From positions 434,001 through 498,000 of the forward strand of contig NZ_VWOX01000004.1 of the NCBI RefSeq assembly GCF_008629675.1: DNA of 64,000 nucleotides, read 5' to 3'. Shown one piece after another: positions 56,057 to 64,000 of this stretch; the first letter of the stretch is position 1; each line of letters starts with the position of its first letter. The notes beneath the pieces were generated by a model. The model searched no databases. It was not told the origin of the DNA and worked only from the letters and a program-made list of their open reading frames with translations. The DNA comes from Roseiconus nitratireducens (GTDB lineage Bacteria; Planctomycetota; Planctomycetia; Pirellulales; Pirellulaceae). A program made the translations under genes and the position numbers.

Positions 56057-57073
56057 TCACGCCAACTGCTGCAAGACGTGGTCCACCTGCCGGCGGCTGT
56101 AACCGGTCAATTTGGGATGCGTGTCGCACCAACCGCAAAGGAATCGATGAAAGTCCGCCCAGGCCCATGGATACAAAGCCCGCCACTCGGACTCCACTGC
56201 ATCAACCAGGTCGCTGTCGACGCCGGCGCCGGCCAGCACCTCTCGGAGTCGTTGAAAGTAAACGTCCAGGCAGGCAGCTTCCTGCTGCTGGCATTCTCGA
56301 TCGGACAAACAGCTGCCCAAGAAGTACGCGACATCCTTGATCCCGCAGCCTCCGCCGACGTACTGAAAATCGACCGCCGCCACGTGCCGGCCGGACACCG
56401 GAAAACAGAAGTTGGCGACTTTGGCATCCCCGTGGACCAACGTCTGGAAACGGCAAGCGGACAGCCGGCGGTCGATCGCCGCGGCGGCCTGCTTCAACGG
56501 ACCATCGGCCATGGCGTGCCATTCCGCGTCGCGCGTCTGCAGATGCCAGTAGGTGCCCACCGGCCACAATCCCGCCGGGTCGGTTTGGAAAAACGTCCCG
56601 TGAAAATCGGCCAGCCATCGCAAACAGGCATCGCGCCGGGAATCATCCAGTCGGCTCATCCGCAGTGGGAATCCGGCCGCATCCAAGTCCTCCAACACCA
56701 GCACACGGTCTTCACCATCGGCTTCGACCGCAAAGCATTTGGGAACGCGGCACCCCGATGCGCAGCGTGAACTGACGTCGCGATACCAATGGCTCTCGAC
56801 TTGGTAGGAGCGGAGCTTTCGCTGGTGGGCTGCCGGTCCCGACCAACCACGCGGGTTGGCACCGCCGCTGACCGGTGGTGCGATGTGCTTGACGATCACC
56901 GAGGCAGGTGCGGAACCGCCGGACAACTCCATCCGCAAAATCTGCCCGTAACCGCTCCACAGCGATTGAACCGGCTGCACTTTCCGCACGCTTTCGGCGC
57001 CCACGGCCTGGCAAACACGTCGGTGCAGTTCCGCAGCATCGCCCGCGTCGGCACGGCCCTTCGCCTGGCTCAT
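56057..57073 (-). CDS. APH/choline-kinase-fold phosphotransferase
   Basis: A 338-residue protein of the protein-kinase-like fold. Visible catalytic elements are VIVKHI (ATP-binding Lys62), LVLEDLDAAGF (hinge-like), the catalytic loop LVHGDAKVANFCF (His214, Asp216, Asn221) and the metal-binding Asp in AVDFQYVGGG (Asp235). The pattern fits aminoglycoside phosphotransferase, choline-kinase and ecdysteroid-kinase-like families that phosphorylate small-molecule hydroxyls. The substrate is unknown and antibiotic resistance should not be assumed. It starts 84 bp after the pyruvate kinase stop on the same strand and may be co-transcribed. Confidence 0.85.
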   Translation of the reverse strand: MSQAKGRADAGDAAELHRRVCQAVGAESVRKVQPVQSLWSGYGQILRMELSGGSAPASVIVKHIAPPVSGGANPRGWSGPAAHQRKLRSYQVESHWYRDVSSRCASGCRVPKCFAVEADGEDRVLVLEDLDAAGFPLRMSRLDDSRRDACLRWLADFHGTFFQTDPAGLWPVGTYWHLQTRDAEWHAMADGPLKQAAAAIDRRLSACRFQTLVHGDAKVANFCFPVSGRHVAAVDFQYVGGGCGIKDVAYFLGSCLSDRECQQQEAACLDVYFQRLREVLAGAGVDSDLVDAVESEWRALYPWAWADFHRFLCGWCDTHPKLTGYSRRQVDHVLQQLA

Positions 57074-57157
57074 GGGACGAACGTCATGGAAAACGCATTC
57101 CGAATCATCAAGTTGTTGCGTGTTTCGCGAAGCACGGGAAATTCGCTTCTTCCGGCA

Positions 57158-58588
57158 TCAATCAACGGTATGCACAACGACGGAGTTGTGAGCCTTTTCC
57201 ACGACACCGCTGCCGCTGACGAACACGATCCGGTCACCGACTTTCAGGACGCCCGTTTTCTTTCCCCAACGGCAGATCTCGGTGCGGATCTCGGCGGGGT
57301 GCCCCATTTTCTTGATCGCGATCGGCTTGATGCCCCAGAACAGATTCATTCGGCGAAGCGTTTCCTCGCAATCACTGGCTCCCAGGGTGGGAATCAGGCT
57401 TCGTGACTTGCTCTTCACCCAAGCCGTCCCGCCACTCTTGGTCGCGATCACAATCAGGCTGGCGTCGATCGCTTCGGCGATGTTGGTCGCAGCGAAAGTC
57501 ACGGCGGTTGTGATCGGATGCACCCGATTGGTCACCGTTCGCTCGGTCATGTCGTGCGTCAACGACTGTTCGGTGCACTGCATGATCCGGCTCATCATCT
57601 GAACCGTCTTGACGGGAAAGTCACCGATGGCGGTTTCCCCGCTGAGCATGCACGCGTCCGCGCCGTCCAGGATTGCGTTGGCCACGTCACTGGCTTCCGC
57701 ACGCGTCGGACGTGGGCTGTGGTGCATCGATTCCAACATCTGCGTCGCCACGATCACAGGCTTCACTTTTTCTTTGCACACACGGATGATCCGCTTCTGT
57801 GCCATCGGCGTCTCGGCGACATCGATTTCGACACCCAGATCCCCGCGTGCGACCATGATGCCGTCGGCCGCGTCGACGATCTGTTCCAAATTAGCCAACG
57901 CCTCAGGCTTCTCGATCTTGGCGATCACCAAAGCTTCGCAGTCGTGAGCGGTCAGGACGTTTTTCAGCGTCCGCACGTCCTCAGCCGTACGGACGAACGA
58001 CAGGCTGATGAAATCGATTCCATGGTCGGCCGCCCAAATGGCATTGTCCAAGTCGTTGCGTTGCATCGCGGAGACGGACAGTTTGACACCGGGAAGATTG
58101 ATTCCCTGGCGGCTTCGCAACTCTCCGGCCGCCGTTACCCGACACACTGCCCGGTCAGCCGACACCGATTCGACCTCCAATGCAACCATTCCGTCGGCCA
58201 GCATCACACGGTTCCCGACGGTCAATTCGTCGATCAACTTGCCGTAGGTACTGGTCAGCTCGTGATCGGTCTTCGGCTCGCCCCGACGAATGAACGTCAG
58301 CTGCATCCCCACGTCGCACTGCAACGGTTCATTGACCAGCTCGCCCAACCGGATTTTGGGACCCGCCAGGTCCAGCAACACCCCGACGTGAACGCCGGTC
58401 ATCGCGGACGCTTCACGGATCGCGGCGAGCTTCTGTTCGTGATCGGGGATCTTGCCGTGCGCCGTGTTGATGCGGAACACGTCGGCCCCCGCTTCGATCA
58501 GCTCGGCAAGCTTCTCCGGCGTATCGCAGGCCGGACCGACGGTGGCAACGATCTTGGTGCAAGACTGGTCAAGCGACGGACGTGGCAT
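57158..58588 (-). CDS. pyk: Pyruvate kinase
   Basis: A 476-residue glycolytic enzyme that transfers phosphate from phosphoenolpyruvate to ADP. Landmarks are the N-terminal TKIVATVGPA, FRINTAHG (Arg39, Asn41), LDLAGPKIR (73-80), the active-site signature LVIAKIEKPEAL with the catalytic Lys, MVARGDLGVEI and ATQMLESMHHSPRPTRAEAS. The length is normal, including B and C domains. Two positions that matter for monovalent-cation dependence differ from muscle-type enzymes: Ala43 replaces the Ser of NFSHG, and Lys78 replaces the Glu of KGPEIR. Lys at the latter site marks K+-independent pyruvate kinases, so potassium independence is predicted. Confidence 0.96.
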   Translation of the reverse strand: MPRPSLDQSCTKIVATVGPACDTPEKLAELIEAGADVFRINTAHGKIPDHEQKLAAIREASAMTGVHVGVLLDLAGPKIRLGELVNEPLQCDVGMQLTFIRRGEPKTDHELTSTYGKLIDELTVGNRVMLADGMVALEVESVSADRAVCRVTAAGELRSRQGINLPGVKLSVSAMQRNDLDNAIWAADHGIDFISLSFVRTAEDVRTLKNVLTAHDCEALVIAKIEKPEALANLEQIVDAADGIMVARGDLGVEIDVAETPMAQKRIIRVCKEKVKPVIVATQMLESMHHSPRPTRAEASDVANAILDGADACMLSGETAIGDFPVKTVQMMSRIMQCTEQSLTHDMTERTVTNRVHPITTAVTFAATNIAEAIDASLIVIATKSGGTAWVKSKSRSLIPTLGASDCEETLRRMNLFWGIKPIAIKKMGHPAEIRTEICRWGKKTGVLKVGDRIVFVSGSGVVEKAHNSVVVHTVD

Positions 58589-59008
58589 GAAACGATCACG
58601 TGGTTGGAAAGTGGAAGCGAACGCCGCACCTGTTCAGCACCAGCGCAAACCGCATCGATCTCAGTTCACCCGACTCGCCGAAAACCGGCCTTGGGGCCAG
58701 GTCGGATATTCGACGATTCCAAGGGGGAAGTCTCGAACAGGTCCGCCCCGGACACGAGTGAATGGATGACCGTTGTAACGTGCCGACCGAGATCTGCAAA
58801 GAAACGTGGGTTCGTTCACCGATCGTTGGCGGCGGGAATCGATACGAAGTCCCTCGCTGGGAAGATTCTTGCTCCTTAACACCCACCGGATGGCGACCGG
58901 CTCACTTCGCGTGAACGGGCAAGTGATCTACAATGTCGCCCCGCTCCCCTGCCCTGCTCTGCCCTTCCCTGTCTGATCACCTCCGCTTCATCTTTTTTCC
59001 AGAACACC
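58589..59008. other. 420-bp divergent region between pyk and an SDR gene
   Basis: It should hold promoters for both genes. A candidate for the SDR gene is at 58906-58934; nothing else is recognisable. Confidence 0.5.
58906..58934 (+). promoter_or_regulatory. Candidate promoter of the SDR gene
   Basis: TTCGCG at 58906-58911, a 17-bp spacer, and TACAAT at 58929-58934. The -10 is good and the -35 poor. The start codon is about 75 bp downstream. Confidence 0.3.
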
Positions 59009-59833
59009 TTGTCCGCCGACTCTTCTCCCGCCGCCAAACCTCTCGCGATCATTTCCGGGGGATCCGCGGGCCTGGGGCTGGTGATCGCGCAAACGTTTGC
59101 AGATGCGGGATACGAATTGATCCTGCTGGGAAGATCCGCCGAACGTCTGGAAGCGGCCCAACGTCAGCTACAAGCCGCCGGGAGCGCCGAGGTGCAGTGG
59201 TTCGCCTGTGACGCAACCGACCCGCACCAGCTGCGCGATGTGGCCGCCAACGTGACGGACCGTTTCGGTCATTTAGACGTGCTGGTCAATTGCGTCGGAA
59301 CCAGTGATCGCGGACGCGTCTGCGACCTGGACGCATCACGCGTCCATCAACTGATCGATCAGAACGTGATTGCCACATTGCACTGCAGCCAAGCGATGCT
59401 TCCGCTGCTGGAACGCTGCGGGGGTGTCGTCGTTAACATCGGGTCCTTGTCGGGGAAAGTCGGGGCCCGATTCCTGGGCGGTTACAACCTCGCCAAACAT
59501 GCCTTGGCGGGCCTGACCCAACAAATGCGGTTGGAGTGGCGGGAAAAGGGGGTTCACGTGGGGCTGGTCAGCCCCGGCCCGATTCGCCGCGACGACGCGG
59601 GCCATCGCTACAAAGACCGTGTGGACGATTCGTTGCCAGAGCAAGCCGCGCGACCGGGCGGGGGCACCCGCGTCAAAGGCCTTCCGCCGGAACGCGTCGC
59701 GGCCGCCGTCTTGAAATGCGTCCGGCGACGACGTCCCGATTTGATCCTGCCGGGATACCTACGGCTGCTGATCACACTCGGCAATGCATCCCCCCGGGTA
59801 GGGGACTGGCTTTTACTGCGATTTACCAGCTGA
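59009..59833 (+). CDS. Short-chain dehydrogenase/reductase (SDR)
   Basis: A 274-residue classical SDR oxidoreductase. The TTG at 59009 is the only plausible start close to the cofactor motif; the Shine-Dalgarno is weak. The cofactor motif is SGGSAGLG (16-23). NCVG takes the place of NNAG (94-97). The catalytic residues are Ser146 (NIGSLSG), Tyr159 and Lys163 (GYNLAKHAL), followed by the family's VSPGPI. Arg42 (LLGRSAERL) after the second strand is compatible with NADP(H). A basic C-terminus (KCVRRRRPDL) and a hydrophobic patch may touch membranes. The substrate is unknown. Confidence 0.92.
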   Translation: MSADSSPAAKPLAIISGGSAGLGLVIAQTFADAGYELILLGRSAERLEAAQRQLQAAGSAEVQWFACDATDPHQLRDVAANVTDRFGHLDVLVNCVGTSDRGRVCDLDASRVHQLIDQNVIATLHCSQAMLPLLERCGGVVVNIGSLSGKVGARFLGGYNLAKHALAGLTQQMRLEWREKGVHVGLVSPGPIRRDDAGHRYKDRVDDSLPEQAARPGGGTRVKGLPPERVAAAVLKCVRRRRPDLILPGYLRLLITLGNASPRVGDWLLLRFTS

Positions 59834-60290
59834 CAGCGCCCCTGACGGGTAACGCCCATCAGTGAGTGCGAGCACTCGGCGACCAGCGCCGGACAGAACC
59901 GCGGATGCCACACTCTCACGTCCGCGACAGCCGAAAACCGGCACTTCCGAGCGACGAAACAGCCCACCAGAGGGGACCCATTCATTGACTTGTCGGCATA
60001 GTGCACTAAGTTAACGGTGTTGGTTGCCGCCCCGCCGACCGGTCCCAACGGTCCCGCGGGTTCGACTGGCCCAAGCATGTGACGCCGGAAATCCGGAGAT
60101 CCTGGAAACGGACTCCCGACGGCCGTCTTTTTTGGGATAGACTTTGCGGCACCCTCCTGCCCGCGGACACCTTTCCCCTGTCCGCACGCAGCCCACCCCA
60201 CCACCCGCCCAGATCGCCGCGCCGCTTTCGCCGCAACTCGCTTGAGAGCGGATGCGCTGCGACGGTCTCCCACCCAGCACGAGCTGCCGC
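59834..60290. other. 457-bp intergenic region upstream of the secretin-N-domain gene
   Basis: It contains a candidate promoter at 59985-60012 and GC-rich sequence without clear repeats or RNA genes. Minus-strand frames across it are of Arg-rich shadow type. Confidence 0.5.
59985..60012 (+). promoter_or_regulatory. Candidate sigma-70 promoter of the secretin-N-domain gene
   Basis: TTGACT at 59985-59990 and TAAGTT at 60007-60012 with a 16-bp spacer. It would give a leader of about 270 nt before ATG 60291. Confidence 0.38.
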
Positions 60291-62975
60291 ATGAATCTTT
60301 CACGGCAAAATCTCCGACACGCCTCCACCCGTCCGCGCGCGTCTGCCTGGTTTGCGACTTGCTTCGTCGCCCTGGCGTTTTGCGTCCTGACCGCGACGCC
60401 GACTCGAGCCGACGAAACCGCGGCGTCGGAGGCTTCTGGCGAAACCGCCCCCCAGGCGACTCCCGCGCAGACTTCTACCGAGCCGACGACTGCTGAAAGC
60501 AGTGCGAAATCGTCAGCGAATATGGAATCTGCGGTCCCCGATGCCGTTGACGCGAATCCCGCCACCGTCCGCTTCTCCTTTAACGGCGTCCCGTGGCGGG
60601 AGGTGATCAATTGGATCGCCGAGGAGGCCTCGCTGGCATTGCATGTCGACGCGGTACCGCCAGGCAGTTTCACTTACACGGATCCGAGCCCCTTCACGTT
60701 TGATGAAGCGATCGATCGGATCAACCTGTTCTTGTTGCCGGAAGGCTACTCGCTGGTCCGCAGCGGCAACTTGCTTTCGGTCATCAACCTGAGCGATCCG
60801 CGCAGTCTACAGCAACTTGATGCGTTGGCTGAGTTGGTGCGTCCGGAAGAACTGGCGGATCGAAACGCGCAGGACGTTGTCAAATGCCTGTTTCCGCTGG
60901 GAGCGTTGAAGGCCCAAGAAGCGGTCGATGAACTGTCCGCCATCAATTTGATGGTGACGCCCGCGGTATTTGAAAAGACCAATCAGTTGATGGTCACGGA
61001 CACCGTCGCCAAGCTGCGGAACGTCAAAGCGGTCCTGGAGTCATTTGAACCCTCGGCGCTCGACAACGGCACCGTGGTCAAGAGTTTCACACTGGAACAC
61101 GTCAGCGCCGAAGACGTGCTGGTCGTCGCCCGTCCGCACCTGGGTCTGGCAACCGGCGAGATGATCGGGATCGATGTCAGCCTTTCGTCGGACTTGCAGG
61201 GCAAGCACATTTTCGTCACCGGGATCGAAGACAAAGTCAAATTGATCGAACGACTGGTCGAGTCGATCGATGTTCCCGAGCCGTCACTGGCCGACACCCA
61301 GGGCGATGCCAAGTTCCAAGCCCACAAGATCGCCGGCGGCAATGTCGAATTGGCTTACGACGTTCTGCAGACGCTGCTAGCCGGCCAGGACGTGCGGCTT
61401 TCCAAGAACCAGACCGCCGGAACGGTCGTCGCCCTCGCTCCGCCGAAGGTGCAAGAAGAGATCGCCGCGACGGTTGCTCAGTTGGCGGCCGACGAAGCTC
61501 AATTCGAAGTGATTTCGCTGGGGTCGGTCGACCCGTTTGTCGCGATCGGGTTGATCGAAGAGATGCTGGATCTGACGGCGCCGCTGGACGACGACGACGA
61601 CGACCGCGAAGCGCGACAGGCGCCGAAGATCGATGCCGATCCGGCGAATCGGCGGTTGTTTGTCCGTGGGACCCCCGAACAGGTCGAACAGATTCGCCAA
61701 ATCGTCGAGGGTTTGGACGACAAGGAGCAGGCGGTTGCCAGCGACGCGAACATTCGTCTGCTGTCGATGCGAGGCAAGCGAGCTTTGGAATCGCTGGCTT
61801 TGGCGGCCAGGTTCTGGCGCAAACCCAATCCCTTGGTGCTCTTCAAATCGGACTCGGCGGCACTGAAGCCCAACACCGAACGCGTCGTGCACGAAGGTTC
61901 CGATGCGGGCCAGCCCAGCGAGGACGATTTGCTGGACGCTTTCAACGGAAACGTGCCGGACCACTTTGTCTCCTTGCACGGCCGCGGCCAGCTGCTGGAG
62001 ACGCCTTCTCCGGACCCGAGTGAACCGGCGATCGAATGCCAGTTGACCTCGCGGGGCCTTCTGGTTCAGTGCGACGACCCGCGGGTGCTGGACCAGTTCG
62101 AAGACCATCTGGCCATGCTGACCGGCGGCATCGGAAGCCCCGCGGTTTCCGAACCGATCACGTTTTACTTGAAGTACACCGAACCGGCCGAGGCCCTGCG
62201 GATGCTGGCCGAACTGCTCGACGGCGGCGACGTGATCAGCGAATCGACCGGCGGCTCGTTGATCAATTCCGTGGTTTCTTCCCCGACAAGTTCCTACCTG
62301 GGTCCGATCCTGACCAACCGTGACGGAACCTTAAGCCTGATCGCGGGCACGGCCACGATTGTCGCCGATCCGCGGCTGAATCGGCTGATCGCCCAAGGGA
62401 CCACCGAAGACATCGATCGCATCGAAGAGTACCTGCGAATCATCGAAAAGGACAACAGCATTACGTCGGTGGAAACCCACGGTCGCTCCCACGTGATTGA
62501 ATTGGTTCACACGCGTGCTTCTGAGGTCGAAGCCGCGTTGCGAAAGGCGTTTGCCGGCCGCGTGGCCGAAGCAGCTTCATCGACGGCAGGCGGTGGCCCC
62601 CGCGGTGGCGGCGACCGAGACCGTGAGCGCGATCGTGACCGAGACGATGACCGGTCCCGAGACAATGACCGCCGCGACGACCGCCAGCCGCCCGCCCGTG
62701 GTGGCGCCGCGAAGGGACAGGACGACGAACCGAAGATGACGCTGGCCGTGCACGAACCCAGCAATTCGCTGATCGTGACCGCTCCGGACCAGCTGTTTGA
62801 AGAGGTCGAACGGTTGGCCAAGGTGATCGATGGCCGTGGAGAACAGGTCGTCCGCGTGCTGACCCCCAGCAACAGCAACGTGATCGAAGAGGTCTTGCAG
62901 CAGGTGATGCTGGGACAATCAGCCAGCCCCAGCCGATCCTCGCGTGACCGTGACCGCGATCGCGATCGACGCTAA
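60291..62975 (+). CDS. Exported secretin-N-domain protein lacking the secretin barrel
   Basis: An 894-residue protein starting at ATG 60291, which gives a signal peptide (FATCFVALAFCVLTATPTRA, cleavage before DE). Residues 85-160 look like a secretin/TonB short N-terminal (N0) domain (VRFSFNGVPWREVINWIAEE, then SLALHVDAVPPGSFTY). Several N1/NolW-like repeats follow (e.g. KCLFPLGALKAQEAVDELSA, NLMVTPAVFEKTNQLMVTDT; VVKSFTLEHVSAEDVLVVAR; FYLKYTEPAEALRMLAELLD; VIELVHTRASEVEAALRKAF). A low-complexity Gly/Arg/Asp section (about 766-810) splits the last repeat, and the chain ends in an Asp-Arg tail. The conserved C-terminal secretin barrel is not seen, so it may be a periplasmic scaffold. An EF-hand protein follows 6 bp downstream. 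Confidence 0.85.
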   Translation: MNLSRQNLRHASTRPRASAWFATCFVALAFCVLTATPTRADETAASEASGETAPQATPAQTSTEPTTAESSAKSSANMESAVPDAVDANPATVRFSFNGVPWREVINWIAEEASLALHVDAVPPGSFTYTDPSPFTFDEAIDRINLFLLPEGYSLVRSGNLLSVINLSDPRSLQQLDALAELVRPEELADRNAQDVVKCLFPLGALKAQEAVDELSAINLMVTPAVFEKTNQLMVTDTVAKLRNVKAVLESFEPSALDNGTVVKSFTLEHVSAEDVLVVARPHLGLATGEMIGIDVSLSSDLQGKHIFVTGIEDKVKLIERLVESIDVPEPSLADTQGDAKFQAHKIAGGNVELAYDVLQTLLAGQDVRLSKNQTAGTVVALAPPKVQEEIAATVAQLAADEAQFEVISLGSVDPFVAIGLIEEMLDLTAPLDDDDDDREARQAPKIDADPANRRLFVRGTPEQVEQIRQIVEGLDDKEQAVASDANIRLLSMRGKRALESLALAARFWRKPNPLVLFKSDSAALKPNTERVVHEGSDAGQPSEDDLLDAFNGNVPDHFVSLHGRGQLLETPSPDPSEPAIECQLTSRGLLVQCDDPRVLDQFEDHLAMLTGGIGSPAVSEPITFYLKYTEPAEALRMLAELLDGGDVISESTGGSLINSVVSSPTSSYLGPILTNRDGTLSLIAGTATIVADPRLNRLIAQGTTEDIDRIEEYLRIIEKDNSITSVETHGRSHVIELVHTRASEVEAALRKAFAGRVAEAASSTAGGGPRGGGDRDRERDRDRDDDRSRDNDRRDDRQPPARGGAAKGQDDEPKMTLAVHEPSNSLIVTAPDQLFEEVERLAKVIDGRGEQVVRVLTPSNSNVIEEVLQQVMLGQSASPSRSSRDRDRDRDRR

Positions 62976-62981
62976 ATCCGA

Positions 62982-64000
62982 ATGGCTCGCCAAATGATGA
63001 ACGCTTGCATGCAATTGATCCTGCGATCCAGGGTCCAGCTGTTGGTCTTTGCCTTGGCCGCCGCCGTTCCGCTGACCGCGACCGCCCAATCGGGTTTGCG
63101 ACAGTCGCTGGAACTACTGGACCGCGACGGGGACGGCTATCTGGAACCCGACGAAATCACGCCGCTGTCGCGTCCCTACCTGGAACGGATCGCCCGCGCC
63201 CGCCGGATCTCCTTGGACCGCCGCACCCGCATCGACGAGTGGCAGCAGGCCGCGAGAATTTACTACGCGATGCAAAACGGCACCGATGATGACAACGTTC
63301 GCGTCAGCGAGGAACGGTCCGTGGAACCGTTCGGGCTCAGCGATGACGACATCATGGTCCCGGAGTTTGGACTGCCGGACGTCAAGTATCCGTACACCAA
63401 AGACGACCTGGAGGATGCGGAGCGGGCCATTGAACGTTACGACCGCAACCGCGACGGATACCTCAGCCGCCGGGAAGCCGACCGGGGACGCTGGCGATAC
63501 ACCGACCCCTTCCTGATGGACTTCAACAAGGACGACCAGTTAAGCCGGCTGGAACTGGCACAGCGGTACGCACGGCGGCGGTTGGTCCGCGATGACGCCG
63601 GCGAGCTGATTCAGCGTGCCCGCCGGGTTGGGAACGGCATTCGTCCTTCGGTCGACGAAGATGACGACGACGACCGTCGTCGCCGAAGCCGCTGGTCACG
63701 CAGCGGGGGCAGCAAATATTGGTTGACCGCTGGCGTCTTGGATCGATTTGACGCCAACCGCAACGGCCAGCTGGAAAGCGACGAAGTCGTGGACTTAGGC
63801 ATGCCCGCGGGCCAAATCGACATCGATCGCGACGGCGTCCTCTCCCGCGACGAATTGTTCGCGTACCTGTCTGATCTGCAGGACCAGACCGGCGACCTGA
63901 CCGAAGGCCTGCCCGGCTGGTACTACGAGCTGGATGGCGATCGCGATGGACAAGTTTCGTTGATGGAATTCGCGGCCGAGCCGACCGACGCGCGTGTGAA
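62982..64000 (+). CDS. Exported EF-hand protein, 3' end outside window
   Basis: The frame is open from ATG 62982 to the end of the window (339 complete codons). It starts 6 bp after the secretin-N-domain gene, so the two are co-transcribed. The N-terminus is a signal peptide (LLVFALAAAVPLTATAQS). At least six EF-hand-like Ca2+ loops are visible: DRDGDGYLEPDE (47-58), DRNRDGYLSRRE, DFNKDDQLSRLE, DANRNGQLESDE, DIDRDGVLSRDE and DGDRDGQVSLME. A stretch of Asp then Arg residues (DEDDDDDRRRRSRW) lies between the third and fourth. It probably binds Ca2+ outside the cytoplasm and may partner the upstream protein. Confidence 0.85.
   Translation, partial: MARQMMNACMQLILRSRVQLLVFALAAAVPLTATAQSGLRQSLELLDRDGDGYLEPDEITPLSRPYLERIARARRISLDRRTRIDEWQQAARIYYAMQNGTDDDNVRVSEERSVEPFGLSDDDIMVPEFGLPDVKYPYTKDDLEDAERAIERYDRNRDGYLSRREADRGRWRYTDPFLMDFNKDDQLSRLELAQRYARRRLVRDDAGELIQRARRVGNGIRPSVDEDDDDDRRRRSRWSRSGGSKYWLTAGVLDRFDANRNGQLESDEVVDLGMPAGQIDIDRDGVLSRDELFAYLSDLQDQTGDLTEGLPGWYYELDGDRDGQVSLMEFAAEPTDARV

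Noticed and set aside
56057..57073. Aminoglycoside-resistance gene
   Set aside because: The kinase fold is shared by many small-molecule kinases, and nothing specific to aminoglycoside binding or mobile context is seen.

Overview
The window looks like chromosomal DNA of a planctomycete, most likely a Pirellulaceae member related to Rhodopirellula. The signs are a DUF1559 pseudopilin-like protein, giant surface proteins that begin with an LExLExRxLLA-type motif and carry dockerin or GEVED modules, an RND metal pump, several secreted alpha/beta-hydrolases, and GC-rich DNA with GNC-biased codons that throws up long antisense ORFs. No plasmid, phage, IS element, tRNA, rRNA or CRISPR array was seen.

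Layout. 1-3.8 kb: the end of a heavy-metal RND permease, a His-rich lipoprotein and, on the other strand, a His-rich exported protein. 4.2-5.9 kb: a lipoprotein of unknown role. 5.9-11.5 kb (minus): a compact five-gene operon of a four-TM protein, a CHAT-protease/transglutaminase-like fusion, a DUF7379-type alpha/beta-hydrolase, an ECF sigma factor and a one-TM putative anti-sigma protein. This is the best candidate for an undescribed signalling or conflict system. 11.9-15.8 kb: glycyl-tRNA synthetase between two secreted esterases, with a 40-bp hairpin repeat array. 16.1-16.9 kb: a TPR lipoprotein.

17.4-41.2 kb: three consecutive large surface proteins (about 5330, 910 and 1535 aa) that share the N-terminal motif and dockerin repeats. 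They are a giant beta-helix/PPC/GEVED protein, an M64-like zinc metalloprotease, and a protein with eight cadherin-like repeats followed by a strong intrinsic terminator. 41.4-46.2 kb: a small beta-rich protein, an exported VWA protein, and a radical-SAM/HhH protein paired with a DUF4130-UdgX uracil-DNA glycosylase. 46.2-48.8 kb (minus): an unknown three-gene membrane operon. 48.8-50.4 kb: a YheT-like hydrolase divergent from the RNA 2',3'-cyclic phosphodiesterase ThpR.

50.7-56.0 kb: a seven-gene operon of three GspF-like membrane proteins and four pseudopilin-like proteins, several joined by ATGA overlaps, with no ATPase or secretin nearby. 56.0-58.6 kb (minus): pyruvate kinase with a K+-independent signature and an APH-fold kinase. 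59.0-59.8 kb: a short-chain dehydrogenase. 60.3-64.0 kb: a secretin-N-domain protein that lacks the secretin barrel, then an EF-hand protein cut by the window end.

Functions come from motif reading alone. No similarity search was possible, so family names are inferences from visible residues.
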